64,000 bases of DNA from Roseibacterium elongatum DSM 19469 (GCF_000590925.1 NZ_CP004372.1:2399001-2463000); one strand, 5' to 3'; counted from the first letter of the stretch, positions 39,969 through 49,249 are shown. Notes: generated by a model from the sequence alone, not told the origin. Numbers and translations: made by a program.

Positions 39969-40948
39969 TCAGGCCGCCGGTCCGCTGCCTTCGCCCATAA
40001 GCGCCGGATCGAACGGATAGCGCGTCAGGGTCTCGTATCCGCCCTCGGTGATCAGGACCTGATCTTCCAGCTTGATGCAGAAATCACCACCGTCTTCGCC
40101 CACCAGCGCCTCGACGCACAAGGTCATGCCCGCCTGAACCTCGTAGTCGAAGGCGCCGTCGACGTAATGGTCGGGATAGGCGATGAGGGGCCATTCATCG
40201 CACAGCCCCACACCGTGAAAGCGGCAGGAATACTTGCGCGCGTCGTATTTCGGGGCGAGCTGGTGGCCGCCGAATGTCAACTCGTGGAAGGACAGGCCGG
40301 GGCGCAACAGCGCCATTTTGGTCGTGATATGCTCATGCGCATGCTGCATCGCCTCGACCATGTCGGGGCGGGGCCGGCCGGGGCCGACCCACCATGTGCG
40401 CGAGATGTCGACGCAAATGCCATAACAGCCGATCAGGTCGGTATCGAAGGCGACGATCTCGTTTTCCTGTACCCGGCGCGGCCCGCATTCCTGGAACCAC
40501 GGGTTTGTGCGCGGCCCCGAGGACAGAAGACGCGTCTCGATCCACTCGCCGCCCCGGCGGATGTTTTCGGCATGCAGCACCGCCCAGATGTCATCCTCGG
40601 TCAGGCCGGGCTGGCAGGCGGCCTCCATCGTGGCGACGGCCGCTTCGCAGGCATGGCTGGCGCAGCGCATGGCGCGGATCTCGTCGGGGCCCTTGATGGC
40701 GCGCGCCTTCTCGGTGACCTCCTCGCCGTCGAACAGCGTCTGGCCAGCCGGTCCACCAGCCGCTGCAAGCGCCAGGCCCGCATGGCGGGCAGATCGGGCA
40801 GCGTCAGGCCCGCGGCCGCCCACTCGGCATAGGCCAGAGGCGTAGGGCCGATCTCGACGCGGTCCTGGTCGTTCAGGGTGCCGTCGGGCGGGGTGACGCC
40901 CTTGGACGGGTCGATCTTGCGCGCGGGAAGTCGATAGGCTTCAGTCAT
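39969..40948 (-). pseudogene. dddP: DMSP lyase DddP with large internal deletion
   Basis: DddP cleaves dimethylsulfoniopropionate to dimethyl sulfide and acrylate. The first 67 codons (IDPSKGVTPPDGTLNDQDRVEIGPT) match its N-terminus. Near 40740 the frame shifts and jumps to the C-terminal M24-fold domain (EEVTEKARAIKGPDEIRAMR onward). About 120 residues of the N-terminal domain are missing from a roughly 445-residue family. Metal and catalytic residues known for DddP remain: the Asp pair in AFDTDLIG, Asp of CVDISRTWW, His and Asp of HGVGLCDEW, and Glu pair in CVEAL..KLEDQ. Probably inactive unless the gap is an assembly error. Confidence 0.8.
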
Positions 40949-41041
40949 GGCACATCTCCCTCACGCACAAGATGGTGATGGGAAAATCCTGCGAGGGCCG
41001 AGCCGGCCCGGCGCGCCAGTACGCGGCATGAAAGGTCGGAA

Positions 41042-41848
41042 ATGGGTGACCCAATCCTGCATGAACGCTTGCCGAGCGCCCCCTGGATGACGCCGGTGGG
41101 CCGCAAACTGCCGGGGATCGCGCCCCTGGATATGGCCGAGTGGCTGATCGCGGACGAGGCTTATGACGGGCAGATGGCCCTGCGCGACCGGCTGATCGCG
41201 GAAGAGCGCGCGCACGTCTGGGCCGAGGTGCCGGGCTGCGAGGCGGCGGCGGCGGAGTTGCTGGCGATGGTGCTGGCGCATCTGCCAAAGGGGTTTTCAC
41301 GCAGCGGCGACAGCGTCACCCGGCCCGATGGCGTCACGGTCGCGCTTGCCTCGGACAGGCCGCTGGTTGTGGCCGCGCGGCTGGTGCAGGAGGATCTGTG
41401 CCTGCTGCAGAAGCCCGACGGGGCCGAGGAGCATATTCTGACGGGGGCCGTCCTGTGTTTCCCGGCCAGCTGGACGCTGGCCGAGAAGATGGGCCGCCCC
41501 CTGACCGCGATCCACATCCCCGTGGCGCAATATGACGCCGGCATCGCGCCGCGCGTTCAGCGCCTGTTCGACGGCATCCGACCGGGCCGGCCGCTGTGGC
41601 GGCAGAACGCGCTGCTCTATGCCGATCCGGCCCTGTTTCAGCCCGCGACCGAGGCGCATCCGCGGGTGACGCCGACAGTCCGGCCCGATTACCTGCGATC
41701 CGAGCGGCAGTGCCTGCTGCGCCTGCCTGAGACCGGCGCTGTGGTCTTTTCGATTCACACCTATGTGCTGCCCTTCGCGCGATTGACGCCCGAGCAGCAG
41801 GCGGCGCTGGACGCGCATCCGATCGACTATGCGGGGCGGTCAATCTGA
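41042..41848 (+). CDS. DUF3445 family protein (haem-dependent oxidative N-demethylase-like)
   Basis: A 268-residue DUF3445 protein. Members studied elsewhere use haem to oxidatively demethylate amines such as dimethylamine. Conserved parts are VLCFPASWTLAEKMGRPLTA, IHIPVAQYDAGIAPRVQRLFD, RQNALLYADPALFQP, RSERQCLLRLPETGAVVFSI and HTYVLPFARL. It is divergent from dddP across 93 bp. Substrate here is inferred from family only. Confidence 0.82.
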   Translation: MGDPILHERLPSAPWMTPVGRKLPGIAPLDMAEWLIADEAYDGQMALRDRLIAEERAHVWAEVPGCEAAAAELLAMVLAHLPKGFSRSGDSVTRPDGVTVALASDRPLVVAARLVQEDLCLLQKPDGAEEHILTGAVLCFPASWTLAEKMGRPLTAIHIPVAQYDAGIAPRVQRLFDGIRPGRPLWRQNALLYADPALFQPATEAHPRVTPTVRPDYLRSERQCLLRLPETGAVVFSIHTYVLPFARLTPEQQAALDAHPIDYAGRSI

Positions 41849-41962
41849 GACGGGAGGGCCGCGCGTCTCGGCCTGCGGCCTGCGATCTGCGACGGCGGTG
41901 GCAGCGCTGACGCGCTGCGGTTGCGCGGTATTGCTGGCGGGCGTGACATGGGCGTGCCGGGG

Positions 41963-42034
41963 CAGGGGGGCTCTGCCCCCCGCGCGCGATGCGCGCGCCC
42001 CCCGGAGGTTTTTCGGCCAAGATGAAGGGGCGGG
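41963..42034. repeat. Intergenic hairpin repeat, copy 2
   Basis: GGGGGGCTCTGCCCCCC and GCGCGCGATGCGCGCGC form successive hairpins, followed by CCCCGGAGGTTTTTCGGCCAAGATGAAGGGG. It ends at the stop codon of the dCTP deaminase gene (42035), the same position as copies 1 and 3 relative to dnaB and the cupin gene. Confidence 0.65.
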
Positions 42035-43114
42035 TCAGGCCTTGAAATGCTTGGAGAGTTTCAGGCCCTGGCCCTGGTAATTCGAGGCCAGATCGGCGCC
42101 GTAAAGCTGCTCGGGCGCATGGGCCATGCGCTCATAGACCAGGCGGCCGACGACCTGACCGTGTTCGAGGACAAAGGGCGCCTCGTGGCAGCGCACCTCG
42201 AGCACGCCGCGGGCCGGGATGCCGTGGCCGAAACCCGGATCGAAGAAGCCTGCGTAATGAACCCGGAACTCGCCCACCATGGCGAGATAGGGTGCCATCT
42301 CGGCGGCGCAGTCGGGGGGGATGGTCACGGCCTCCTGGCTGACAAGGATGTAGAAGGCGCCGGGGTCGAGGATGATGCGGCCGGTTTCGCTGCGGACCTC
42401 TTCCCAGAACTCGGCGATGTCATGGGCGGCGATCCGGGTCAGGTCGATCACGCCGGCATGGGGTTTGGCGCGGTATCCAACCAGGCTGCCGGTTTCGGGC
42501 CGCAGATCGACCGAAAAGCCAAGCCCGTCATCGATCACCGCGGCCTCGGTGCCGGTGACCAGAGGGTGGTCCGCGTGGCGCGCGCGCAATTCGTCGTCGC
42601 TGAGCACCGCCTCGCCCAGGCGAAAGCGGATCTGGTTGAGCGCGAGGCCCGGCTTGACCAGAACCGAGAAGGAGCGCGGACAGATCTCGGCATAGAGCGG
42701 CCCTGCATAGCCCGGGGCGATGCGGTCGAATTCGGTGCCGCCATCGGTGATCACGCGGGTCAGGCAATCGACCCTGCCGGTGGAGCTTTTGGCATTGGCC
42801 ACCGCCGACACGCCAGCGGGCAGGGCCAGCCCCTCCATCAGGGGGACGACATAGACGCAGCCTTTTTCAAGAACCGCGCCCTCGCGCAGATCCATGCGGT
42901 GCATTTCGAACTCGGTCAGTCGGTCGGACAGTCGGTTGCCCTTGCCGGCCAGGAACGAGGCGCGCACCCGATAGGCCACATGTCCCAGGCGCAGATCCAG
43001 CGAGGCGGGCTGGATTTGCTGCGCCGTCACGGGGCGGTCGGCGGTGATCTGGCCCGCGTCGATCATCGCGCGCAGCCGGTGATCGGGAAGAACGCCGGAA
43101 ACGGTGTCGGTCAT
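42035..43114 (-). CDS. dcd: 2'-deoxycytidine 5'-triphosphate deaminase (double-domain)
   Basis: A 359-residue member of the long alphaproteobacterial dCTP deaminase group, with two dUTPase-like beta folds in tandem. It produces dUTP from dCTP for thymidylate synthesis. First domain: QIQPASLDLRLGHVAYRVRAS and SAVANAKSSTGRVDCLTRVI; second: LDPGAFYILVSQEAVTIPPD and VHYAGFFDPGFGHG with EVRCHEAPFVLEHGQVVGRL. The ATG at 43114 (MTDTVSGVLP) follows AGAGAGG. Lies downstream of tRNA-Pro, separated by a terminator. Confidence 0.88.
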   Translation of the reverse strand: MTDTVSGVLPDHRLRAMIDAGQITADRPVTAQQIQPASLDLRLGHVAYRVRASFLAGKGNRLSDRLTEFEMHRMDLREGAVLEKGCVYVVPLMEGLALPAGVSAVANAKSSTGRVDCLTRVITDGGTEFDRIAPGYAGPLYAEICPRSFSVLVKPGLALNQIRFRLGEAVLSDDELRARHADHPLVTGTEAAVIDDGLGFSVDLRPETGSLVGYRAKPHAGVIDLTRIAAHDIAEFWEEVRSETGRIILDPGAFYILVSQEAVTIPPDCAAEMAPYLAMVGEFRVHYAGFFDPGFGHGIPARGVLEVRCHEAPFVLEHGQVVGRLVYERMAHAPEQLYGADLASNYQGQGLKLSKHFKA

Positions 43115-43152
43115 AGCGGGCCTCTCTTTTCCGGGCATTGGGGTCGCGCAAG

Positions 43153-43189
43153 AAAAAACCGCCCAACCCGACAGGGCAAGGCGGTTTTT
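43153..43189 (-). terminator. Rho-independent terminator of tRNA-Pro
   Basis: On the minus strand AAAAACCGCC and GGCGGTTTTTT pair around an inner CCC/GGG hairpin, starting a few bases after the tRNA CCA end. It separates the tRNA from the dCTP deaminase gene. Confidence 0.75.
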
Positions 43190-43192
43190 CCA

Positions 43193-43269
43193 TGGTCGGG
43201 CTAGCAGGACTTGAACCTGCGACCTTCCGTCCCCCAGACGGACGCGCTACCAGGCTGCGCCATAGCCCG
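43193..43269 (-). tRNA. tRNA-Pro (anticodon GGG)
   Basis: A 77-base tRNA including encoded CCA. Acceptor stem CGGGCTA/TAGCCCG, D-arm GCGCAGCCTGGTAGCGC, anticodon stem TCCGT/ACGGA with loop CTGGGGG giving anticodon GGG, and T-arm CGCAGGTTCAAGTCCTGC. C at position 1 and the discriminator A are normal for proline tRNAs. Confidence 0.95.
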
Positions 43270-43383
43270 ACGTGGGGAGCCTTCTAGCAAGTTTCAGATC
43301 GGGCGCGAAGGGGGGGCGGGGCCGTGGGTGCGGATTTTCCGGGCCGCACCGCACGGGCGGCGCGCGACGGCTGCGATCCGCCC

Positions 43384-44080
43384 TCAGGCCGGGTCGGTGC
43401 CCATCCGCGCCAGCAAGGCCCGCAGCGCCGTGATCGTGTCGGGTCTGAGCCGGCCCTCGGTCGTACCGCCGACCAAGGTGGCAAGGCGCGCAAGGCCATC
43501 GGCGCAAGTGCTGCTGGCGGGGGCGGGCGTGGCCATCGCGTCGGTGGGCGGCGACGCGGCCGGTGCGGGCGCGGTGTCGGGGGCCGGCCGGTCCGGCTCG
43601 GGCGCGGTGTCGGGGACAGGCTGGTCTGTCTCGGGCGTATCGAGGGCCAGGTGGGTCTGACGGTCATCGGCGGCCGCGCGACGGGGTGCGGCCTGTTGTG
43701 TCGCCGCGGCGTCGGCCTTCGGCAGATCCTCTTGGGTTTCGTCGGCGCGCCAGGCGGCTTCCTCGGCGCTGCCTTCGAAGAGATCCTCGGTGGAGGCCAT
43801 CGTGTCGAGCGGTGGCGACAGCGCGGCCACAGCGGCGGTGCCTTCCTCGCGGATCATGCGCTGGACGCCGCGAATGGTCAGGCCACGATCATGCAGCAGC
43901 ACCTTGATTCCGCCCACCAATTCCATGTCGGCGGGCCGGTAGTAGCGCCGACCGCCGGGCCCGTTTCACCGGGCGGATCTGGCTGAATTTCGATTCCCAG
44001 AACCGCAACACATGCGCGGCGACACCCAGCCAATCCGCAACCTCGCGGATGGTGCGAAACGCTTCGGGGGATTTGCTCAT
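43384..44080 (-). pseudogene. MerR family transcriptional regulator, frameshifted
   Basis: MerR-type regulator commonly found downstream of ihfA in alphaproteobacteria. The helix-turn-helix [28 protein letters not shown] is intact. At the GGG/CCC run near 43957-43962 an extra base breaks [20 protein letters not shown]; removing it gives a continuous 231-residue protein with [24 protein letters not shown], then a Pro/Ala/Asp-rich linker and a C-terminal helix pair (RLRPDTITALRALLARMG). Conserved sequence on both sides suggests a sequence error. Confidence 0.82.
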
Positions 44081-44168
44081 GGCCTGCTCCGTCCCCGGAT
44101 TCCACTCTGTCCTCGTGTCACGGGCGGGTTGATCCCGCCCTGTGGCGTTTGGCTGTGCGCGGCGGGCG

Positions 44169-44471
44169 TCAGCGTCGGTTTCCGGCCGCCACGCGATCTT
44201 TCATCAGGTGCGAGGGCCGAAAGGTCAGCACGTGGCGCGGGCTGATCGGCACCTCTTCCCCGGTTTTCGGGTTGCGGCCGACGCGCGCGGTTTTCGAGCG
44301 GACCGAGAAGGTTCCAAAGGACGAGATCTTGACCTGTTCGCCCGACACCAGAGCATCGGACATCAGGTCCAGCACACGTTCGACCAGTTGCGCGCTTTCG
44401 TTGCGCGACAGTCCCACCTCGCGGAACACCGCCTCGGACAGGTCCATCCGCGTCAGAGTCTTGCCAGCCAT
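44169..44471 (-). CDS. ihfA: Integration host factor alpha subunit
   Basis: DNA-bending HU/IHF-family protein, 100 residues. [50 protein letters not shown] and [16 protein letters not shown] are typical of IHF-alpha, including the Pro that intercalates at the DNA kink (RNPKTGE). The ATG at 44471 follows GGGGAAG at good distance; another ATG six bases upstream is possible. Part of the rpmF-plsX-fabH-ihfA-merR gene order. Confidence 0.93.
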   Translation of the reverse strand: MAGKTLTRMDLSEAVFREVGLSRNESAQLVERVLDLMSDALVSGEQVKISSFGTFSVRSKTARVGRNPKTGEEVPISPRHVLTFRPSHLMKDRVAAGNRR

Positions 44472-44569
44472 CGACATCTTCCCCAGTTAGATCCGCTGCA
44501 GGATGGGGGATGCGATTTCTCAAGTCAATGCAGGGGTTTGCGGGGTGGCGTTTCACCGCCCACCGGCCG

Positions 44570-45544
44570 CTACCAGCGCAGCACCACGGCGCCCCACGCC
44601 AGACCGCCGCCAATGGCCTCTGCGACCAGCAGATCGCCGGTCTTGATCTGGCCGCGTGCGACCCCGACCGACATCGCCAGCGGGATCGACGCGGCCGACG
44701 TATTGCCATGATCCTGCACGGTCACGACGACGCGATCCATGCCGACGCCCATCTTTTGCGCCGTGCGCGTGATGATGCGCAGATTGGCCTGATGGGGCAC
44801 GATCCAATCGACATCTTCTGCGGTCAGCCCGGCCTTATCCAGGGCTGCGTGGGCGGTTTCGGCAAGCTTTTCAACGGCATGACGAAAGACCTCGCGCCCT
44901 TCCATGCGCAAGACGCCGGTCGAGCCGGTCGCCGAGACGCCGCCATCCACATAGAGCAGATCGCGGAAACGCCCGTCGGAATGCAGGTCGGTGGCCAGCA
45001 CGCCCCGGTCCGCGGCGGTGCCGGCCTCGTCGCGCGCCTCGAGGATCAAGGCCCCGGCGCCGTCACCGAAGAGAACGCAGGTGCTGCGGTCGGTCCAATC
45101 CATGATCCGGCTAAAGGTTTCGGCACCGATCACCAGCGCCCGCCTGGCCTGGCCCGAGATCACCAGCGCGTTGGCGTTGGCCAGGGCATAGACGAACCCG
45201 GCGCAGACCGCCTGCACGTCGAAGGCGAATCCCCCCTCCATCCCAAGGCCCGCCTGGACCATGGTCGCAACCGAGGGAAAGGTCAGGTCCGGGGTCGAGG
45301 TGGCGACCACGACCGCGTCGATATCGCCCGCCGTCAGGCCGGCCTGGGCCAGCGCGGCCTTGGCCGCTGCGATCGCCATCTGGCTGGTGGTCTCGCCCTC
45401 GGCGGCGAAATGGCGCCGCTCGATCCCCGAGCGGGTGCGGATCCAGGCGTCGGTGGTGTCGATCGTCTTTTCAAACTCGGCATTCTCGACCACACGAGAG
45501 GGCAGGTAATGGCCGATCCCGACCGGCACGGCGCGCAATGTCAT
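44570..45544 (-). CDS. fabH: 3-oxoacyl-[ACP] synthase III FabH
   Basis: Starts fatty acid synthesis by condensing acetyl-CoA with malonyl-ACP. The 324-residue protein has the catalytic triad Cys114 (DVQAVCAGF), His251 (IVPHQANLRI) and Asn281 (DHGNTSAASIP). Its ATG overlaps the plsX stop by four bases, showing translational coupling. Confidence 0.96.
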   Translation of the reverse strand: MTLRAVPVGIGHYLPSRVVENAEFEKTIDTTDAWIRTRSGIERRHFAAEGETTSQMAIAAAKAALAQAGLTAGDIDAVVVATSTPDLTFPSVATMVQAGLGMEGGFAFDVQAVCAGFVYALANANALVISGQARRALVIGAETFSRIMDWTDRSTCVLFGDGAGALILEARDEAGTAADRGVLATDLHSDGRFRDLLYVDGGVSATGSTGVLRMEGREVFRHAVEKLAETAHAALDKAGLTAEDVDWIVPHQANLRIITRTAQKMGVGMDRVVVTVQDHGNTSAASIPLAMSVGVARGQIKTGDLLVAEAIGGGLAWGAVVLRW

Positions 45545-46647
45545 TCGGCGGCCCCTTTGTCGGCGTCCGTCTGCATGGCGGCGGCGGCCGCATGCTCGGC
45601 CTGGGCGATGCGCGCGGCCAGACGCTTGGTGAAGTCCGAGGCCGACAGCCGCGCCGACAGCTTGATGGCGGCCGCCACCCCGGTGGCGTCCGACGCGCCG
45701 TGGGATTTGACGACCGTGCCGTTCAGGCCCAGGAACACGCCGCCATTGACGCGGCGCGGATCGATGCTTTTGGACAGGCGGCGCAGCGAGGTATAGGCCA
45801 AAAGCGCTGCGATACGGCTGAGCGGCGTGTGCTTGAACGCCTCGCGCATGCGCTCGCTGATCATCTTGGCGGTGCCTTCACCGGTCTTCAGCGCCACGTT
45901 GCCGGTGAACCCGTCGGTGACGATGACATCGACCTTGTCCGAGGGCAGATCGACGCCTTCGACGAAGCCCACGAAATCGAAATCCGCCGCCGGCGCCACG
46001 CGCCCGATCAGGTCCGCGGCCACCTTGATTTCGGCCCGGCCCTTGTGTTCTTCGGTTCCGACATTGAGCAAGCCGACGCGCGGTCGCGCCAGATCCATGC
46101 CGTTGCGGGCATAGCTTGCGCCCATCAGCGCATATTGCAGCAGGTCCTCGGCATCGGCGCGGATATCGGCGCCCACATCCAGCATCACGTTGAACCCCGA
46201 GGGGTTGCGCGATGGCCAAAGGCAGGCGATGGCGGGCCTGTTGACGCCCTCGATCTTGCGCAGCCGTGTCATCGACATCAGCATCAGCGCACCGGTATTG
46301 CCGCAGGAGATCGCCACCTGGGCCTCGCCCGAGCGGACAGCCTCGATCGTCGACCACATCGAGGTGGATTTGCCGTGGCGCAACACATGCGACGGCTTTT
46401 CATCCATCCGAACCACGCTGTCGGCGTGGCGGATCTCGCACTTGGCCAGGAGGCCACGCTTGCGATCAATCTGACGTTCCAGTTCGGGCCGGTCACCATG
46501 CACGATGAACCGCAGGTCGGGGTTCTTTGCGCTGGCATTCGCCATGCCGTCCACGACCACGGATGGTCCACGGTCGCCGCCCATCGCGTCGATCGAGAGG
46601 ACCGTGCCCGGGATCGTTTCGCCTGTCAGAGCCGTGCCGTCGCTCAT
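45541..46647 (-). CDS. plsX: Phosphate acyltransferase PlsX
   Basis: Makes acyl-phosphate from acyl-ACP for phospholipid synthesis. The 368 residues include LSIDAMGGDRGPSVVVDGM, AISCGNTGALMLMSMTRL, RPAIACLWPS, MLDVGADIRADAEDLLQYA and IVTDGFTGNVALKTGEG. Follows rpmF and overlaps fabH, the standard bacterial order. Confidence 0.96.
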   Translation of the reverse strand: MSDGTALTGETIPGTVLSIDAMGGDRGPSVVVDGMANASAKNPDLRFIVHGDRPELERQIDRKRGLLAKCEIRHADSVVRMDEKPSHVLRHGKSTSMWSTIEAVRSGEAQVAISCGNTGALMLMSMTRLRKIEGVNRPAIACLWPSRNPSGFNVMLDVGADIRADAEDLLQYALMGASYARNGMDLARPRVGLLNVGTEEHKGRAEIKVAADLIGRVAPAADFDFVGFVEGVDLPSDKVDVIVTDGFTGNVALKTGEGTAKMISERMREAFKHTPLSRIAALLAYTSLRRLSKSIDPRRVNGGVFLGLNGTVVKSHGASDATGVAAAIKLSARLSASDFTKRLAARIAQAEHAAAAAMQTDADKGAAE

Positions 46648-46670
46648 CCCCGGCCCGCCTTCAGATCGAC

Positions 46671-46877
46671 TTACGCTGCGTCGTCGTCGAGGTCGATCTC
46701 GTCGGCCTGCGCAACGACTTCACGATCGTTGTAGGAACCACAGGACGGGCAGACATGGTGCGGGCGCTTGAGTTCGCCGCAGGACGGACACTCGTTGGGA
46801 TTGGCGCCGGTCAGCGCGTCATGGGCGCGGCGCATGTTGCGGCGGGACCGCGTGACCTTGTTCTGGGGGACAGCCAT
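46671..46877 (-). CDS. rpmF: 50S ribosomal protein L32
   Basis: A 68-residue zinc-ribbon ribosomal protein. [22 protein letters not shown] is the conserved start. [21 protein letters not shown] holds the four metal-binding cysteines, so this is the zinc-binding form. First gene of the run toward plsX and fabH; a promoter-like sequence lies upstream at 47066-47093. Confidence 0.97.
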   Translation of the reverse strand: MAVPQNKVTRSRRNMRRAHDALTGANPNECPSCGELKRPHHVCPSCGSYNDREVVAQADEIDLDDDAA

Positions 46878-47065
46878 GTCTCAACCTCGAAATTGCGAGG
46901 GGCCCCGCCCCGATGGCGCCGGCCCCGTGTTCCTGTGTATCTCTATCTCGTTTCGTCCCCGGTCCCGATCGTCATGCCGGGTCCGGTGGGCCGGTCCGGC
47001 CCGTCGATCCGGTGGCGCAGCGCGTCAACAAGACCACGCGACCTGCAGGGGCGAATGAGGCCGGG

Positions 47066-47093
47066 AACATACTCGGATTCCCCCGCCATGCAA
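47066..47093 (-). promoter_or_regulatory. Candidate promoter of rpmF-plsX-fabH operon
   Basis: On the minus strand TTGCAT (47093-47088) and TATGTT (47071-47066) are spaced 16 bases apart in the 245-bp gap between the DUF177 gene and rpmF. Inferred from sequence. Confidence 0.4.
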
Positions 47094-47122
47094 GCGTTTT
47101 TCCACACGCCGCGATCACCGTG

Positions 47123-47701
47123 CTAATTCGGGTCGTCCGACCCTTTGGCCAGCTTGTCGCGCAGCGCTTTCAGACCGGCCAATGGCTTGGCCTCCTGATC
47201 GGTCATGGGCGCGATGCCGGGTTCGGAAAACACCGCCGTGCCCAGATCCGCGCCCTCGGCGCGCGGGTAGTCCGGCAGGTTCAGCGCCAGCGCCTCGACC
47301 ATGATCTGATAGGGGTCGATCCGGTCGGGCAGCGGTTCGGCGCTGTCATCCTCGGGCATCTCGGCCTCGCCCTTGTCGTCGAGGACGGGAGGCGACATGT
47401 CGTGCAGGAAACGTCGGGTGACGGGTGCATCGATCCGGGTGGTCACCGGCACCAGGGTCACCACACAGGGCTGCACCACGGTCGCGCCCAACGTCCCGTC
47501 AAGGCGCCAGTCGTGCTTGCCCTCGGGGATCAACGCACCCTCGAAGCGCAGTTTGCGGATCGCATCGATGGACAGCGCGCGCGCCAGCTCTGCGCGCGCC
47601 TCGGCCGTGGGCTGGAGGCTGATTTGGTGCGGGGCCGCCCGCGACAGGCGTCCGGGGACCAGCGGGGGCACAGGCGAGGGGGGCGGTGGATCGGTCGGCA
47701 T
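47123..47701 (-). CDS. DUF177 (YceD-like) protein
   Basis: A 192-residue DUF177/YceD protein, usually encoded beside rpmF and implicated elsewhere in 23S rRNA handling. Conserved: LRFEGALIPEGKHDWRLDG, VVQPCVVTLVPVTTRIDAPV, DRIDPYQIMVEALALNLPDYPR and KPLAGLKALRDKL. The open frame continues upstream; the ATG at 47701 (MPTDPPPPSPVPP) gives a normal length. Its first 20 residues are Pro-rich. Confidence 0.85.
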   Translation of the reverse strand: MPTDPPPPSPVPPLVPGRLSRAAPHQISLQPTAEARAELARALSIDAIRKLRFEGALIPEGKHDWRLDGTLGATVVQPCVVTLVPVTTRIDAPVTRRFLHDMSPPVLDDKGEAEMPEDDSAEPLPDRIDPYQIMVEALALNLPDYPRAEGADLGTAVFSEPGIAPMTDQEAKPLAGLKALRDKLAKGSDDPN

Positions 47702-47875
47702 GGCACGGGGCCTTTTGTTGCGGCGCGAGGGCGCTTGGGCGCGACACGGCCGGTCGTCTTGCCCCGAGGCCCTCCTTAAGTTAAGCGGATACAAAGGGTC
47801 GGCACGGGGCGCAAGCCCGACGCGGCACCACCGTCGCGACCCGACCGGATCCGGACGAACGAGAGCAGAGGCACC

Positions 47876-48346
47876 ATGGGAAATCACGTCCTTCTTCCCC
47901 GTCTTGGCCGGGCCGCGCACCGCCTGATATTGGCCGCGATCCTTGGCCTGGGCCTCGTGGCCTGTGCTGCGACCTACGACAATCACGGCTATGTTCCGCC
48001 CGAGGGCGATCTGGCCGAGATCAGCCTTGGCGACACCCGCGACGAGGTGGCCGAACGCGTGGGCCGGCCCGCGACCGCCGGGGTGATGCGCGACGAGGCC
48101 TGGTTCTACACCGCCTATCGGATCCGCAACTTCACCTACCGCGCCCCCGAGGTGGTTGAACGCGAGATCGTGGCGATCTCCTTTGATCAGGGCGGCCGCG
48201 TGCAGAATATCGAGCGCTTCGGCCTTGAGGACGGCCAGGTGGTGCAACTGTCGCGCCGGGTGACCGAATCGACGGTGCAGAATCTCGGCTTCTTCCAGCA
48301 ACTGCTGTCGAATTTCGGCCGGATCAACCTCGGCGAGGTCCTCTGA
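47876..48346 (+). CDS. bamE: BamE/SmpA/OmlA lipoprotein
   Basis: A 156-residue outer-membrane lipoprotein of the beta-barrel assembly machine. Signal sequence ends in a lipobox (LGLGLVAC) with the lipidated Cys near residue 30. The BamE fold shows ISLGDTRDEVAERVGRPATAGV, AWFYTAYRIRNFTYRAPEVVER and VAISFDQGGRVQNIERFGL. It has an extended C-terminal tail as in other alphaproteobacteria. Divergent from the DUF177 gene. Confidence 0.88.
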   Translation: MGNHVLLPRLGRAAHRLILAAILGLGLVACAATYDNHGYVPPEGDLAEISLGDTRDEVAERVGRPATAGVMRDEAWFYTAYRIRNFTYRAPEVVEREIVAISFDQGGRVQNIERFGLEDGQVVQLSRRVTESTVQNLGFFQQLLSNFGRINLGEVL

Positions 48347-48502
48347 CGCCCCGCGCCGTGCGCGCGCTCCATGCATCGGCCTGCGGCGTCCGGGCCGCTT
48401 GTGGCGGACGGCTCGGAGCGTCATCTTCGGGTGCGTGTCAAACCTCCGTCACGCGGGGCCGCTATGGCCCGTGTGTCGGATGGCAGGGCAGGAGGACAAG
48501 AC

Positions 48503-49249
48503 GTGCTGAGCCTCGTGAAAGGGCGGTATCGGTCGCGGCTGGCTGAAACCGACGCGGATCTCGACGCGGCGCAACGGCTGCGGTGGCGGGCGTTTCGTGG
48601 CGGCGCGCAGGACCGGCCCGAGGGGCGCGACAGCGACGCTTTCGATGCGTCCTGCGCCCATGTCCTGATCGAGGATCTCCGGTCGGACCGCCTGGTATGC
48701 TGCTTTCGCATGCTGCACCTGCCCTCGGGCGCCGAGATCGGACGCAGCTATTCCGCGCAGTTCTACGAGCTTTCGGCGCTGTCGGCCTTTGACGGGCCGA
48801 TGGTCGAGATGGGGCGGTTTTGCATCGACCCGGCCTGCCGCGACCCCGACATCCTGCGCGTCGCCTGGGGTGCCATGACGGCCTATGTCGACGCGCAGGG
48901 GGTCGAGATGCTGTTTGGGTGTTCGTCCTTTCACGGCACCGAAGCGCGCGACTATTACGACGCCTTTGCCCTGTTGCGGGACAGATACATCGCCCCCTCG
49001 CGCTGGTTGCCGCGCGTCAAGGCGCCCGCCGTGTTCGACTTTGCCAAGCGTCTGCGCCGCAAGCCCGACCTGAAACGCGCACAGGCCAAGATGCCGCCAT
49101 TGCTGCGCACCTATCTGATGATGGGCGGCTGGGTCAGCGACCACGCGGTGATCGACCGCGATCTTGGCACCTTGCACGTGTTCACGGGGCTCGAGATCCG
49201 GGCTGTGCCACCGGCGCGCGCGCGGCTCTTGCGCATGGTGGCGGGCTGA
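48503..49249 (+). CDS. olsB: OlsB-like lysophospholipid/ornithine-lipid acyltransferase
   Basis: A 248-residue GNAT-fold acyltransferase. OlsB attaches 3-hydroxyacyl groups from ACP to ornithine in phosphorus-free ornithine lipids. Conserved: SRLAETDADLDAAQRLRWRAF, HVLIEDLRSDRLVCCFRML, MVEMGRFCIDPACRDPDILR, LFGCSSFHGTEARDYYDAF and LLRTYLMMGGWVSDHAVIDRDLGTLHVF. I chose GTG at 48503 because GGAGG precedes it closely; in-frame starts upstream lack this. Its 3' end overlaps the convergent gene by 68 bases. Confidence 0.85.
   Translation: MLSLVKGRYRSRLAETDADLDAAQRLRWRAFRGGAQDRPEGRDSDAFDASCAHVLIEDLRSDRLVCCFRMLHLPSGAEIGRSYSAQFYELSALSAFDGPMVEMGRFCIDPACRDPDILRVAWGAMTAYVDAQGVEMLFGCSSFHGTEARDYYDAFALLRDRYIAPSRWLPRVKAPAVFDFAKRLRRKPDLKRAQAKMPPLLRTYLMMGGWVSDHAVIDRDLGTLHVFTGLEIRAVPPARARLLRMVAG

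Noticed and set aside
43193..43269. Integration site at tRNA-Pro
   Set aside because: No duplicated tRNA 3' end or integrase nearby.
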